A stretch of DNA of 64,000 nt from REEB85 sp018971455 (GCA_028871195.1 JAGWNT010000001.1:1-64000); one strand, 5' to 3'; shown: positions 33,678 to 42,329, counted from the first letter of the stretch. The notes: generated from the sequence alone by a model not told the origin. Translations and numbers: made by a program.

Positions 33678-34400
33678 ATGATCCTCGTTCTCTGTGACGA
33701 GGCCGACGTGTCGGCATTGTGGGCGGCGGACGCGCTGCGCCAGCGCGGTTTGTCGCCCACGGTGCTGACCGGGCTCGACCTTGCCTGGGTGCGCGGCTGG
33801 CGCCACCGGGTGGGCGCCAAGGGCGCCGACATCCTGCTGCGCTTCGACACCGGCCAGCTCGATGGCCGGTCGGTGCGCGGCGTGCTGAACCGCCTGTCAT
33901 ACCTGCCGCGGGCCTGGCTCGCCCGCATCGGCGGCCCGGACCGTGACTACGCCATGCAGGAGATGCTGGCCTTCTATCTGAGCTGGCTGCACAGCCTGGG
34001 CGGGCCGAAGCTCAATCCGCCCGCGCCGCAGGGGCTATGCGGCAATCTGCGCCATCCCTCGGCCTGGGTCGCGCTGGCGGTGCGCGCCGGGCTGCCGGCA
34101 CGCCCGTTCCGCCAGGGCAGTGCCGACGACCCCGTCATGACCTGGCAGACCCCGCCCGATCCGCGGGCGCGCACGCTCTTCGTGGTCGGCGCGGAGGTGA
34201 TCGGCCCGCCGGCCCTGGTCACGGCCCATGGTCCGGCCTGCCGGCGCCTGGCCGAGGCCGCCGGCTGCCCGCTGCTGGGGATCGACTTCGCCCCTGATGA
34301 GGCCGGGCAGTGGCGCATGGTCGCCGCCTCGGTCGCGCCGGAGCTGAGCCGCGGCGGGATGGAACTGGCCGATGCCCTGGCGCGGGCGTTGCGGCCATGA
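33678..34400 (+). CDS. Conserved hypothetical; resembles the N-terminal half of a peptide-modifying ATP-grasp enzyme
   Basis: A 240-residue soluble protein. Its order of elements, MILVLCDEADVSALWAADAL at the start, then ADILLRFDTGQLDG, the helix DRDYAMQEMLAFYLSWLHSLG (residues 88-108) and LNPPAPQGLCGNLRHPSAWVALAVRAGLPARPF (key residues N113, P114, A134, G138), runs parallel to the pre-ATP-grasp and linker region of MvdC/MvdD-like ligases. No ATP-grasp lysines or the D/E-x-N metal motif follow. It is therefore probably a non-catalytic partner. It overlaps the true ATP-grasp gene by ATGA, implying a complex. The likeness is my reading of the pattern, not a search result. Confidence 0.6.
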   Translation: MILVLCDEADVSALWAADALRQRGLSPTVLTGLDLAWVRGWRHRVGAKGADILLRFDTGQLDGRSVRGVLNRLSYLPRAWLARIGGPDRDYAMQEMLAFYLSWLHSLGGPKLNPPAPQGLCGNLRHPSAWVALAVRAGLPARPFRQGSADDPVMTWQTPPDPRARTLFVVGAEVIGPPALVTAHGPACRRLAEAAGCPLLGIDFAPDEAGQWRMVAASVAPELSRGGMELADALARALRP

Positions 34401-35317
34401 TCCTGCTCGGCGGCATCGCCAGCGAGCGCCCGCTGGCCATGCTGGGTGCCGCGCTGGACGCGCGCGGCGCGCCGTGGCGCCTGTTCGACCAGCGGCGCTG
34501 CGCCGCCTGCGCCATGGAGTTCGAGGTCGGTGCCACGGGGGTCGGCGGAACGCTGCGGCTCGATGCGGAAGAGTTCGACCTGCGTGCCATCACGGCCGTC
34601 TATCTGCGCCTGATGGATGACCGCATCCTGCCCGAGCTCGAGGACGAGCCGGATCTCTCGCCCGCGCGCCGCCACGCCCGCGCGCTGCACGACGCGCTCT
34701 ATCGCTGGATCGAGATCGCCGATGCGCGGGTCGTCAACCGCTCCGATCCGCAAGGCTCCAACGGCTCCAAGCCCTACCAGGCCCAGCTCATCGCGGCACA
34801 CGGCCTGCGCGTGCCGGAGACGCTGATCACCAACGACCCGGCCGAGGTGCTGGCCTTCCGCCGCGCCCACGGTGCGATCATCTACAAATCGATGAGCGGC
34901 GTGCGCTCCATCGTCAAGGCGCTGGACGAGGACGATGTGGCCCGGCTCGACGATATCGGCTGGTGCCCGGTGCAGTTCCAGGCCCTGGTGGAAGGGCGCG
35001 ACGTGCGCGTGCACGTCATCGACCACGACGTCCATGCCACCGAAATCATCAGCGACGTGACCGATTACCGCTATGCCCGCCAGCAGGGCGGCAGCACCAC
35101 CCTGCGCGCCACCGAGCTGCCAGCCGACCTCGCCGCGCGCTGCGTGGCGCTCACGGCCGGTCTCGGCCTGATCTTCGCCGGCATCGATCTGCGCATCGGC
35201 GCCGACGGCCAGGCGACCTGCTTCGAGGTCAACCCGTCGCCCGCCTTCTCCTATTACGAGGGCAATACCGGCCAGCCGATCGCCGCCAGCCTGGCCAGCC
35301 ACCTCGCGGGCGCCTGA
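34397..35317 (+). CDS. ATP-grasp enzyme, RimK/MvdD-like (candidate peptide ligase)
   Basis: A 306-residue ATP-grasp protein. The N-terminal pre-ATP-grasp domain ends near NRSDPQGSNGSKPYQ (residues 114-128) and HGLRVPETLITND. ATP-binding elements follow: GAIIYKSMSG with K164, then VQFQALVEGRDVRVHVI with E199 and R204. The magnesium site is D264 in GIDLRI and E277-x-N279 in CFEVNPSP. The end SYYEGNTGQPI is like RimK-type ligases. Such enzymes join a carboxylate to an amine or hydroxyl using ATP. Its gene follows a repeat-protein gene and a degenerate partner, the setting of graspetide maturases. Confidence 0.78.
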   Translation: MILLGGIASERPLAMLGAALDARGAPWRLFDQRRCAACAMEFEVGATGVGGTLRLDAEEFDLRAITAVYLRLMDDRILPELEDEPDLSPARRHARALHDALYRWIEIADARVVNRSDPQGSNGSKPYQAQLIAAHGLRVPETLITNDPAEVLAFRRAHGAIIYKSMSGVRSIVKALDEDDVARLDDIGWCPVQFQALVEGRDVRVHVIDHDVHATEIISDVTDYRYARQQGGSTTLRATELPADLAARCVALTAGLGLIFAGIDLRIGADGQATCFEVNPSPAFSYYEGNTGQPIAASLASHLAGA

Positions 35318-35402
35318 CGTCCTCCCGGCTCCTGGGATCGCTACCATCTGGTCAAGCCCGCGCCCAGCGGCTAGCTTCCGCCCGCCTTGGGGAGAGAATG
35401 CC

Positions 35403-36182
35403 ATGCCGCGCCTGGCCGCCAACCTGTCGATGATGTTCAACGAAGTGCCCTTCCTCGACCGCTTCGACGCGGCGGCGCGGGCCGGCTTCACCGCCGTCGA
35501 GTTCCTGTTTCCCTACGAGTATCCGGCCGCCGAGCTGAAGAAGCGCCTCGCCGCCAACGGGCTGGCCCAGGTGCTGTTCAACATGCCGCCGGGCGACTGG
35601 GCCGGCGGCGAGCGCGGCACCGCCTCGCTGCCCGGCCGCGAGCGGGAGTTTCGCGAAGGCGTCGCCCGCGCGCTCGACTATGCCGCCGCCCTCGAGTGCA
35701 AGCTGGTGCACGTCATGGCGGGCATCCCGCCCGCCGGCACGCCGCACGCCACGGCGGCCGCGTGCTACGCCGCCAACCTCGCCTGGGCCGCCGAGCGCGC
35801 CCATCCGGCCGGCATCCGCCTGGCCATCGAGCCGATCAACCACCGCGACATGCCGGGCTTTCACCTCAACACCATGGCCCAGGGCGCGGCGGTGATCGCC
35901 GCCCTCGGCGCCGAGCGCGTCGGGCTGCAATTCGACATCTACCACTGCCAGGTCACCGAGGGCGACATCACCAAGCGGATGGAGGCCCACATGCCGATCA
36001 TCGCGCACATGCAGCTCGCCGACGTGCCGGCCCGCAACGAGCCGGGCACCGGGGAGATTGCCTGGGACTACGTGCTGCGCCGCATCGACGAGCTCGGCTA
36101 CAAGGGCTGGATCGGCTGCGAATACCGCCCCGCCGGCGACACCGTCGCCGGGCTCGCGTGGCGCACCCGCTACGGCGTTTGA
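35403..36182 (+). CDS. hyi: Hydroxypyruvate isomerase family protein
   Basis: A 259-residue TIM-barrel isomerase. It begins PRLAANLSMMFNEVPFLDRF, a Hyi signature, and carries metal-site residues in AIEPINHRDMPGF (Glu near 141), FDIYHCQ (Asp and His near 180) and the late GCEYRPAG (Glu). It interconverts hydroxypyruvate and tartronate semialdehyde; OtnI of tetronate pathways is a close relative. The reductase 17 bases downstream uses tartronate semialdehyde, so the two form a glycerate-directed pair. No glyoxylate carboligase gene is adjacent. Confidence 0.9.
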   Translation: MPRLAANLSMMFNEVPFLDRFDAAARAGFTAVEFLFPYEYPAAELKKRLAANGLAQVLFNMPPGDWAGGERGTASLPGREREFREGVARALDYAAALECKLVHVMAGIPPAGTPHATAAACYAANLAWAAERAHPAGIRLAIEPINHRDMPGFHLNTMAQGAAVIAALGAERVGLQFDIYHCQVTEGDITKRMEAHMPIIAHMQLADVPARNEPGTGEIAWDYVLRRIDELGYKGWIGCEYRPAGDTVAGLAWRTRYGV

Positions 36183-36199
36183 AGAGAGGACAGAAGAAC

Positions 36200-37078
36200 A
36201 TGAAGATCGGATTCATCGGCCTGGGCATCATGGGCCGCCCGATGGCGCTCAACCTCAAATCCGCCGGGCACGAGCTGTTCATCCCCGACCGCGGCAGCCT
36301 GACCCAGGAACTGCGCGCCGCCGCCCGCGTGCTGGGCGATGCCGCCGCGGTGGCCGAGCAGGCCGACATCATCGTCCTCATGCTGCCCGATACGCCGGAT
36401 GTCGAGCGCGTGCTGTTCGGTGCCCATGGCGTGGCCGAGGGGCTGGCGCGCGGCAAGCTGGTGATCGACATGTCCTCGATCAGCCCGATCGCCACCAGGG
36501 ATTTCGCCGCCCGCATCGCGGCGATGGGCTGCGACTACGTCGATGCGCCGGTCTCCGGCGGCGAGGTGGGCGCCAAGAATGCCAGCCTGACCATCATGGC
36601 CGGCGGGTCGGAGGCGGCCTTCGCCCGCGCCCTGCCGCTGTTCGAGGCGATGGGCAAGAACATCACCCATGTCGGCGCCGAAGCGGGCGCCGGCCAGGTG
36701 TGCAAGGTGTGCAACCAGATCATCGTGGCGCTGAACATCCAGGCGGCGGCCGAGGCGCTGACCTTCGCCGCCAAGGCCGGGGCCGATCCCGCCCGCGTGC
36801 GGCAGGCGCTGATGGGCGGTTTCGCCGCCTCGCGGATTCTCGAAGTGCATGCCGAGCGCATGATCAACCGCACCTTCCAGCCCGGCTTCAGAGTGCGGCT
36901 GCACCAGAAGGACCTCAACCTCGCCCTGTCGGCGGCGCGCGAGATGGGCATGGCCCTGCCGAACACCGCGATTGCCCAGCAGATGTTCTCCGCCGTCGTC
37001 GCCCAGGGCGGCGCCGACCAGGATCATTCGGCCCTGGTTCGTGCGGTCGAGGCGATGGCCGGCATGGCGGGGAGCTAG
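36200..37078 (+). CDS. garR: 2-hydroxy-3-oxopropionate (tartronate semialdehyde) reductase
   Basis: A 292-residue 3-hydroxyacid dehydrogenase. The NAD-binding motif GFIGLGIMGRPMA starts at residue 4, the substrate motif DAPVSGGEVGAKNA lies near residue 115, and the catalytic lysine is in AGAGQVCKVCNQ near 172. GarR/GlxR reduces tartronate semialdehyde to glycerate. An AGAGAGGACAG ribosome site precedes ATG 36200. It is cotranscribed with hyi. Confidence 0.9.
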   Translation: MKIGFIGLGIMGRPMALNLKSAGHELFIPDRGSLTQELRAAARVLGDAAAVAEQADIIVLMLPDTPDVERVLFGAHGVAEGLARGKLVIDMSSISPIATRDFAARIAAMGCDYVDAPVSGGEVGAKNASLTIMAGGSEAAFARALPLFEAMGKNITHVGAEAGAGQVCKVCNQIIVALNIQAAAEALTFAAKAGADPARVRQALMGGFAASRILEVHAERMINRTFQPGFRVRLHQKDLNLALSAAREMGMALPNTAIAQQMFSAVVAQGGADQDHSALVRAVEAMAGMAGS

Positions 37079-37171
37079 CGAGACGTCATATTTGCGTTAA
37101 TTCGATGTTTTTGACGCGAGTTCGGGGTTGAGTTAACCCTGCCTTAGCATCTAGGCTCCGGTTGGCAGAAA

Positions 37172-37207
37172 CTGAGACACGGCATCTCGAGGCTTGCCGT
37201 GTCTCAG
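37172..37207. promoter_or_regulatory. Perfect 13-bp inverted repeat before an XRE regulator
   Basis: CTGAGACACGGCA (37172-37184) and its exact complement (37195-37207) flank a 10-base spacer that itself contains CTCGAG. The right arm lies 22 bases before the chosen ATG of the XRE regulator. It could be an autoregulatory operator or a 5'-leader stem-loop controlling translation. Confidence 0.7.
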
Positions 37208-37228
37208 CCAGCGGAAGGGTCCGGACGC

Positions 37229-38110
37229 ATGCGATTTACCGAAATTGGCCAGCAATTGCGGGCCTACCGGCTGGAATCGGGCCTGCGGGCCGAGGAGATC
37301 GCCGCCCGCCTCGGCGTCTCCCGCGCGGCGCTCTATCGCTATGAGAAAGGCGAGGTCATCAAGCTGGACACCATCCAGCGTCTTGCCGAGTTGCTCAAAA
37401 TCTCGCCGCTCTCCCTGCTCGGCATCGGCGTCGAGTATTACAGCCGCCCGGTCGGCTATCTCGAGCGGATCCGCCAGATCGAGGAGACCGCCGACCAGAT
37501 CCTCCAGGTCGATGTCCCGGTCTGTTTCCTGACCACGACCGACGCCTACGACAAGGCGCTGGCGATGGCCTTCGAAGACACCGCCGAGGCCGCCGGCGCC
37601 GAGCGCGCGGCGCTGCGCGTCAACGCCGAGCAGGTGCTCGGCATCCTCGCCGCCCGCAAGCGGATGTATGCCCAGCGCAAGCCCGGTATCATCGCCATGC
37701 TGCCGGCCGCCCGCATCCGCCAGTTCCTCGAACTCGGCGTGGCGCCGGCCATCGCCGTCAGCGACCGCACCCGCCGCCTGTGCCGCCAGGCGGCCGCCGC
37801 CGAGCTGACCCACATCGCCGAGGTCATGGAGGCCGAGCCGATGGGGCTCCAGATCGGGATCCTGCCGGTCAGCGAACCGACCGGCAGCTTCGAGATTCTG
37901 CGCGCGCGCGACCGCGCCATGCTGTCCATCAACCCGTTCCGCCCGGACACGCCCCCGCCGCTGCCTGCCGGCGTGGCCATGATCACCGGCGCCGACGAGG
38001 CCATTGCCGCCCACCAGCGCGTCGCCGAGCAGCTCTGGCGCGAGGCGCTCAAGGGCGCCGCCGCCGCCGCCCGGCTGCGCGAATTGCTGAGCACGTCCAT
38101 GGCCGCCTAA
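37229..38110 (+). CDS. XRE-family transcriptional regulator with large C-terminal domain
   Basis: About 293 residues. An N-terminal helix-turn-helix (IGQQLRAYRLESG, then EEIAARLGVSRAALYRYEKGE; residues 5-48) is of the Cro/XRE type. The remaining 230 residues are an alpha/beta effector-like region I do not recognise, with no cupin or peptidase motif. ATG 37229 is preferred: GGAAGG lies 10 bases upstream and the alternative GTG 37199 falls inside the 13-bp inverted repeat. The gene may control itself or the hyi-garR pair upstream. A dispersed palindromic repeat starts at its stop. Confidence 0.82.
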   Translation: MRFTEIGQQLRAYRLESGLRAEEIAARLGVSRAALYRYEKGEVIKLDTIQRLAELLKISPLSLLGIGVEYYSRPVGYLERIRQIEETADQILQVDVPVCFLTTTDAYDKALAMAFEDTAEAAGAERAALRVNAEQVLGILAARKRMYAQRKPGIIAMLPAARIRQFLELGVAPAIAVSDRTRRLCRQAAAAELTHIAEVMEAEPMGLQIGILPVSEPTGSFEILRARDRAMLSINPFRPDTPPPLPAGVAMITGADEAIAAHQRVAEQLWREALKGAAAAARLRELLSTSMAA

Positions 38111-38155
38111 GAGCACGATCCGACCGGATGGACTCATCAGATCGGGCGTTGCTCT
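38110..38155. repeat. Dispersed palindromic repeat, copy 2
   Basis: A 46-base element running from the XRE gene's stop: AGAGCACG at the left, CGTTGCTCT at the right, with imperfect inner arms CCGACCGGATG and CATCAGATCGGG around GACT. It has the same order as copy 1 at 25622 with several substitutions. Confidence 0.7.
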
Positions 38156-38196
38156 GAAGGATTCCGCGTCGGCGGCGGTTCCGCTATGATCCACCC

Positions 38197-38442
38197 ATGG
38201 CCGATGTGCCCGAATCCCTGGTGCTGGACTTCCTCGCCTGGCTCGCGGCCAGCCCGCGCCCCTATGGCGAGGTGATGGAGGCATGGCGCACCAGCTGCCC
38301 GCGCCTCACCGTCTGGGAAGAGGCGCTCGACCGGCGCTACGTTGCCCGCGATGCCGCCGGGCCCGAGGTGATGGTGGCGCTGACCCCGGAAGGCCGCACC
38401 TTCCTGGCCGGTGGCGCCCCGGCGGCTGCCGGCGCGCGATAG
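38197..38442 (+). CDS. Small conserved protein, possible winged-helix fold
   Basis: An 81-residue protein: LVLDFLAWLAASPRPYGEVMEAWRTSCPRLTVWEEAL (helical), then ALTPEGRTFLAGG, a strand-helix end typical of small winged-helix DNA-binding domains (the LTPEGR element is common in MarR/PadR wings). No catalytic motif. Function unknown. It ends 3 bases before the stop of the convergent gluQ gene. Confidence 0.65.
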   Translation: MADVPESLVLDFLAWLAASPRPYGEVMEAWRTSCPRLTVWEEALDRRYVARDAAGPEVMVALTPEGRTFLAGGAPAAAGAR

Positions 38443-38445
38443 CCA

Positions 38446-39291
38446 TCATCCTTCGCCCGCCCACGCGCCCGCCCGGCTGAGGGCCGCCTCGCGCACCGCC
38501 GCCGGCGACATCCCCGCCGCGCGCAGGGCGCGCAGCGTCGTCGCGCCGTCGCGCTTGGCCAGGCGCCGCCCCGCCGCGTCGGTGCGCAGCGGGTGATGCG
38601 CGTAGCGCGGCGCCGGCCAGCCCATCAGCGCCTGGAGCAGCCGGTGCAGATGGGTTGCCGCCAGCAGATCCTCCCCGCGGGTCACCAGCGTCACGCCGTC
38701 CAGCGCGTCGTCATGGGTCGCGCAGAGATGATAGCTCGCCGGCGCGTCCTTGCGCGCCAGCACCGCATCGCCGAACGGCGCCGCGTCGCAGCGGATGCGC
38801 CCGATCCCCTCCTCCTCGAATGCGAGTTCACCGACCATGGCCTGCGCGCGCGCCAGGTCGAGCCGCCACGCATGCGGCTCGCCCCGGGCAATGCGCGCCG
38901 CCCGCAGCGGCTCGGACAAGGCGCGGCAGGTGCCGGGATAGAGGCCGCCCACGCCATGCGGCGCCGCCGCGGCGGCGGCGATGTCGGCGCGCGTGCAGAA
39001 GCACGGATAGAGCAGCCCGCGCCCGCGCAGCGCATCGAGCGTGGCGCGGTAGCCCTCCAGCTGCGCCGATTGCACGCGCAGGCCGTCCCAGTCCAGACCG
39101 AGCCAGGCAAGGTCTTCGAGAATGGCGGCGGTGAATTCCGGCCGGCAGCGCCCGGCATCGATGTCCTCGATGCGCAGCAGGAAGCGCCCGCCGGCCGCGC
39201 GCGCCCGGCGCCACGCGGTCAGGGCGGCGAAGGCGTGGCCGAGATGCAGGTGGCCGGTCGGGCTCGGCGCGAAGCGGGTGGTGGGCGGCAT
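38446..39291 (-). CDS. gluQ: Glutamyl-Q tRNA(Asp) synthetase
   Basis: A 281-residue truncated glutamyl-tRNA synthetase paralogue that attaches glutamate to the queuosine of tRNA-Asp. It starts TTRFAPSPTGHLHLGHA, with HLGHA as the HIGH motif at residues 16-20. A zinc site is formed by C-F-C near 98-100 and YPGTC. The KMSKS counterpart is RLAKRDGATT near 247. It lacks the anticodon-binding domain, as GluQRS does, and the length is normal. Confidence 0.93.
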   Translation of the reverse strand: MPPTTRFAPSPTGHLHLGHAFAALTAWRRARAAGGRFLLRIEDIDAGRCRPEFTAAILEDLAWLGLDWDGLRVQSAQLEGYRATLDALRGRGLLYPCFCTRADIAAAAAAPHGVGGLYPGTCRALSEPLRAARIARGEPHAWRLDLARAQAMVGELAFEEEGIGRIRCDAAPFGDAVLARKDAPASYHLCATHDDALDGVTLVTRGEDLLAATHLHRLLQALMGWPAPRYAHHPLRTDAAGRRLAKRDGATTLRALRAAGMSPAAVREAALSRAGAWAGEG

Positions 39292-39328
39292 GGCGCCAGC
39301 CTATCCTCGGGCGGAAGGAGGCGCGAGC

Positions 39329-39976
39329 ATGCCCGAACTGGATGGCCCCCGCTGGGGTCCCGCCGACAAATCACGACCCGCCCAGCTTGTCGTGCTGTGC
39401 CACGGCGTGGGCGCCGATGGCCACGACCTGATCGATCTCGCGCCGCGCTGGGGCATCGCCCTGCCGCAGGCCGCCTACGCCGCGCCGGATGCGCCGGAGC
39501 CGTGCGACATGGGCGGCACCGGCTTCGGCCGGCAATGGTTCGCCATCGGCGATCGCCGGCCCGCCATCCTCCAGGCCGGCGCCGCGGCCGCGGCCGGTGT
39601 CCTCGATCGCTTCATCGATGCGGAGTTGGCCCGCCTCGGCCTGCCGCCCGATGCCTATGCGCTGATGGGCTTCAGCCAGGGGGCGATGGTGGCGCTGCAA
39701 TGCGGCCTGCGTCGCGCGGTGCCGCCGCGCGCCATCCTCGCCTTCTCTGGCGCACTGCTCCAGCCCGCCGGCATCACCGCCCGCCCGCCGGTCCTGCTGG
39801 TGCATGGCGAGATCGACCAGGTGGTGCCGGTCGAGCGGTCGCGCGCGGCCGAGGCGGCCTTGCAGGCGGCCGGCATCGCCGTCGAGTCGGCCTATCGCCC
39901 GGCGCTGGGGCACGGCATCGACGAGGTCGGCCTCACCGCCGGCGCGCTGTTCCTGCAACGCGCCTTCGCGACATGA
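39329..39976 (+). CDS. Carboxylesterase/phospholipase family alpha/beta hydrolase
   Basis: A 215-residue serine hydrolase. The nucleophile is in GFSQGAM near residue 111, the acid in HGEIDQVVP near 159 and the histidine in LGHGIDE near 192. VLCHGVGADG near residue 23 forms the oxyanion strand. The family cleaves carboxyl esters or lysophospholipids. It is divergent from gluQ, with 37 bases between starts. GGAAGGAG precedes ATG 39329. Confidence 0.88.
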   Translation: MPELDGPRWGPADKSRPAQLVVLCHGVGADGHDLIDLAPRWGIALPQAAYAAPDAPEPCDMGGTGFGRQWFAIGDRRPAILQAGAAAAAGVLDRFIDAELARLGLPPDAYALMGFSQGAMVALQCGLRRAVPPRAILAFSGALLQPAGITARPPVLLVHGEIDQVVPVERSRAAEAALQAAGIAVESAYRPALGHGIDEVGLTAGALFLQRAFAT

Positions 39977-40123
39977 CGGGGATGTGAAACCCGTCGCGGC
40001 CGCCTTGCGACGCGTGCGCCGCGATGCAATAGATTGGGGAGGTTCTCGACGGCGCACCATATCTGGCGGGTCGATTGGCTAGAAACCCCCAGGCCTTGGG
40101 CTCCACAGGAGAAGGAGCAAGGT

Positions 40124-40729
40124 TTGCCTGACGGTGGACAAGGCTTTGCCGCCCAGATGCATCCCGGCCAGGGCCCCGGGGGGCAGCATTTTCCCGCGCT
40201 GGTGCTGAACGCGGATTTCCGCCCGCTCTCCTATTTCCCTCTCTCCGTCTGGGCCTGGCAGGATGCGGTGAAGGCCGTCTTCCTCGACCGTGTCTCGGTG
40301 CTCAACGAATACGAGATCGAGGTGCGCTCCCCCAGCGTCACCATGCGCCTGCCCAGCGTGATCGCCCTGCGGGACTATATTCCCGCCGCCCGCCGCCCCG
40401 CCTTCACGCGCTTCAACGTCTTCCTGCGGGACGCCTTTTCCTGCCAGTACTGCGCCGAGCGCCGCCCCGCGCCGGACCTCACCTTCGACCATGTCATTCC
40501 GCGCAGCCGCGGCGGGCGCACGACATGGGAGAACGTGGTTACCGCCTGCGGGGCCTGCAATCTGCGCAAGGGCAACCACATGCCCCGCGAATGCCACATG
40601 CACCCCCGTATCGCCCCCCGCCAACCCTCGACATGGGAGCTGCAGGAGAACGGGCGCGCCTTCCCGCCGAACTACCTGCATGAAAGCTGGCGCGACTACC
40701 TCTACTGGGACAGCGAACTGGAAAGCTGA
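40124..40729 (+). CDS. HNH endonuclease family protein
   Basis: About 201 residues. The N-terminal part holds the conserved PALVLNADFRPLSYFPLS stretch, and the HNH site follows: CQYC, then FDHVIPRSRGG, then NVVTACGACNLRKG. Two C-x-x-C pairs bind structural zinc and the His of DHV with Asn of N-x-x-T make the nuclease centre. This widespread chromosomal class has no settled role. TTG 40124 is chosen because AAGGAG lies 7 bases upstream; ATG 40157 is the alternative. Confidence 0.83.
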   Translation: MPDGGQGFAAQMHPGQGPGGQHFPALVLNADFRPLSYFPLSVWAWQDAVKAVFLDRVSVLNEYEIEVRSPSVTMRLPSVIALRDYIPAARRPAFTRFNVFLRDAFSCQYCAERRPAPDLTFDHVIPRSRGGRTTWENVVTACGACNLRKGNHMPRECHMHPRIAPRQPSTWELQENGRAFPPNYLHESWRDYLYWDSELES

Positions 40730-40801
40730 CCCGCGTCGCGGCCCCTTGTCCCGCCATTGCGCATGGCCTGTAGTGGGCGTGGAAAATGACGAGGTCCTGA
40801 C

Positions 40802-42292
40802 ATGCGCATCGCCGTCGGCGGGTTTCTGCACGAGAGCCACTCCTTCGCCCCCCGCCCGACGCGTTACGTCGATTTCGTCAAATCGGGCGGCTTCCCGCCG
40901 CTGGTCAGCGGGGCGCCTCTTTTCGCGGCGGTGCGCGGCACCTCGGTTCCGATCGCCGGCGCCATCGCCGCGGCGGCGGATGCCACGCTGGTGCCGCTGG
41001 CCTGGTGCTTCGCCAACCCCGCGGGGCCGGTGCAGGACGAGGCGTTCGAGCGGATCTCCGCACTGATCTGCGCGCGCCTGTCCGAGGCGCTGGACGAAGC
41101 CCCGCTCGATGGCATCTATCTCGATCTGCACGGCGCGGCCGTCGCCGACAGCTTCCCCGACATGGAGGGCGAGCTGCTGCGCCGGGTGCGCGCCATCGTG
41201 GGCGACCTGCCGCTGACCATCAGCCTCGATCCGCATTGCAACCTCACCCCTGCCATGGCGGAGCAGGTCGACGCGCTGGTGCCGTTCCGCACCTACCCGC
41301 ACGTGGACATGCGCGAGGCCGGCGCGCAGGCGATGCGGCTGCTGCTGGCCCGCATCGCCCGCGGCAAGCCCTGGGCCCGTGCCTTCCGCCAGATCGACTA
41401 CCTGATCCCGATCACCAGCCAGTGCACCCTGGTCGAGCCGATGGCCCCGGTGCTCGCCGAGCGGGCCGAGCTGGCGAGCCGCCCGGGTGTCGCGGAGCTC
41501 GCCTTCTGCTTCGGCTTCCCCTACGCCGATTTCCCCGATTGCGGCCCGGCTCTCGCCGCCTATGCCGACACCCAGGCCGAAGCCGACGCCGCGGCCGACG
41601 CCTTCGCCGCCCGCATCCGCGCGCGCGAGGCGAGCTTCCGCCTCGATGTCCGGCCGGCCGACGCCATCGTCGCCGAAGCCATTCGCATCGCCGCCAATGC
41701 CAGCAGGCCGGTGGTGATCGCCGACACGCAGGACAATCCCGGCGGCGGCGGCCATGGCGACACGACGGGCCTGCTCGCCGAGCTGATCCGCCAGCACGCA
41801 AAGGGCGCGGTGCTGGCCATGATCAACGACGCGGAGTCCGCCGCCGCCTGCCACAAGGCCGGCGAGGGGGCCGAAATCTCCCTGATGCTGGGCGGAAAAT
41901 CCGACAATGCGCCGCTCCCCGTCACCGCCCGCGTGCTCAGGCTGACCGATGGGCGCTTCACCGGCACCGGCCCGATGGCCAAGGGCAATCCCGCCGATCT
42001 CGGGCCCTCGGCGCTGATCGAGGCCGGCGGCGTGAAGGTCATCGTGGTGAGCCGCAAGATCCAGGCGCTCGATCAGTCGCTGATCCGCCATGTCGGCATC
42101 GAGCCGTCGGACTGCGCCATCATCGCGCTGAAATCCTCGGTGCATTTCCGGGCCGATTTCCAGCCGATCGCCGAGGCGGTGCTGGTCGCCGCGGCGCCCG
42201 GACCGGTGGTGGCCGATCCCGCTGTGCTGCCCTTCCGCCACCTGCGCCCGGGCCTGCGCCTCGGCCCGATGAGCAACCGGGTCGCCGGCTGA
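40802..42292 (+). CDS. M81 family metallopeptidase (MlrC-like)
   Basis: A 496-residue protein of the MlrC/M81 family. It begins MRIAVGGFLHESHSFAP, with HE near residues 10-11, and has LDLHGAAV near 112, DPHCN near 146 and the C-terminal domain opening DTQDNPGGGGHGD near 312. MlrC hydrolyses linearised microcystin fragments; most homologues act on unknown peptides or amides. No other mlr gene is seen. It is monocistronic. Confidence 0.88.
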   Translation: MRIAVGGFLHESHSFAPRPTRYVDFVKSGGFPPLVSGAPLFAAVRGTSVPIAGAIAAAADATLVPLAWCFANPAGPVQDEAFERISALICARLSEALDEAPLDGIYLDLHGAAVADSFPDMEGELLRRVRAIVGDLPLTISLDPHCNLTPAMAEQVDALVPFRTYPHVDMREAGAQAMRLLLARIARGKPWARAFRQIDYLIPITSQCTLVEPMAPVLAERAELASRPGVAELAFCFGFPYADFPDCGPALAAYADTQAEADAAADAFAARIRAREASFRLDVRPADAIVAEAIRIAANASRPVVIADTQDNPGGGGHGDTTGLLAELIRQHAKGAVLAMINDAESAAACHKAGEGAEISLMLGGKSDNAPLPVTARVLRLTDGRFTGTGPMAKGNPADLGPSALIEAGGVKVIVVSRKIQALDQSLIRHVGIEPSDCAIIALKSSVHFRADFQPIAEAVLVAAAPGPVVADPAVLPFRHLRPGLRLGPMSNRVAG

Positions 42293-42329
42293 TCACGGCG
42301 CCCCGGCCATCAGCGCGGCGCGGGCCGCG

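Noticed and set aside
37199..37228. GTG start extending the XRE regulator by 10 residues
   Set aside because: The GTG falls within the right arm of the 13-bp inverted repeat and has no ribosome site, while ATG 37229 has GGAAGG upstream.
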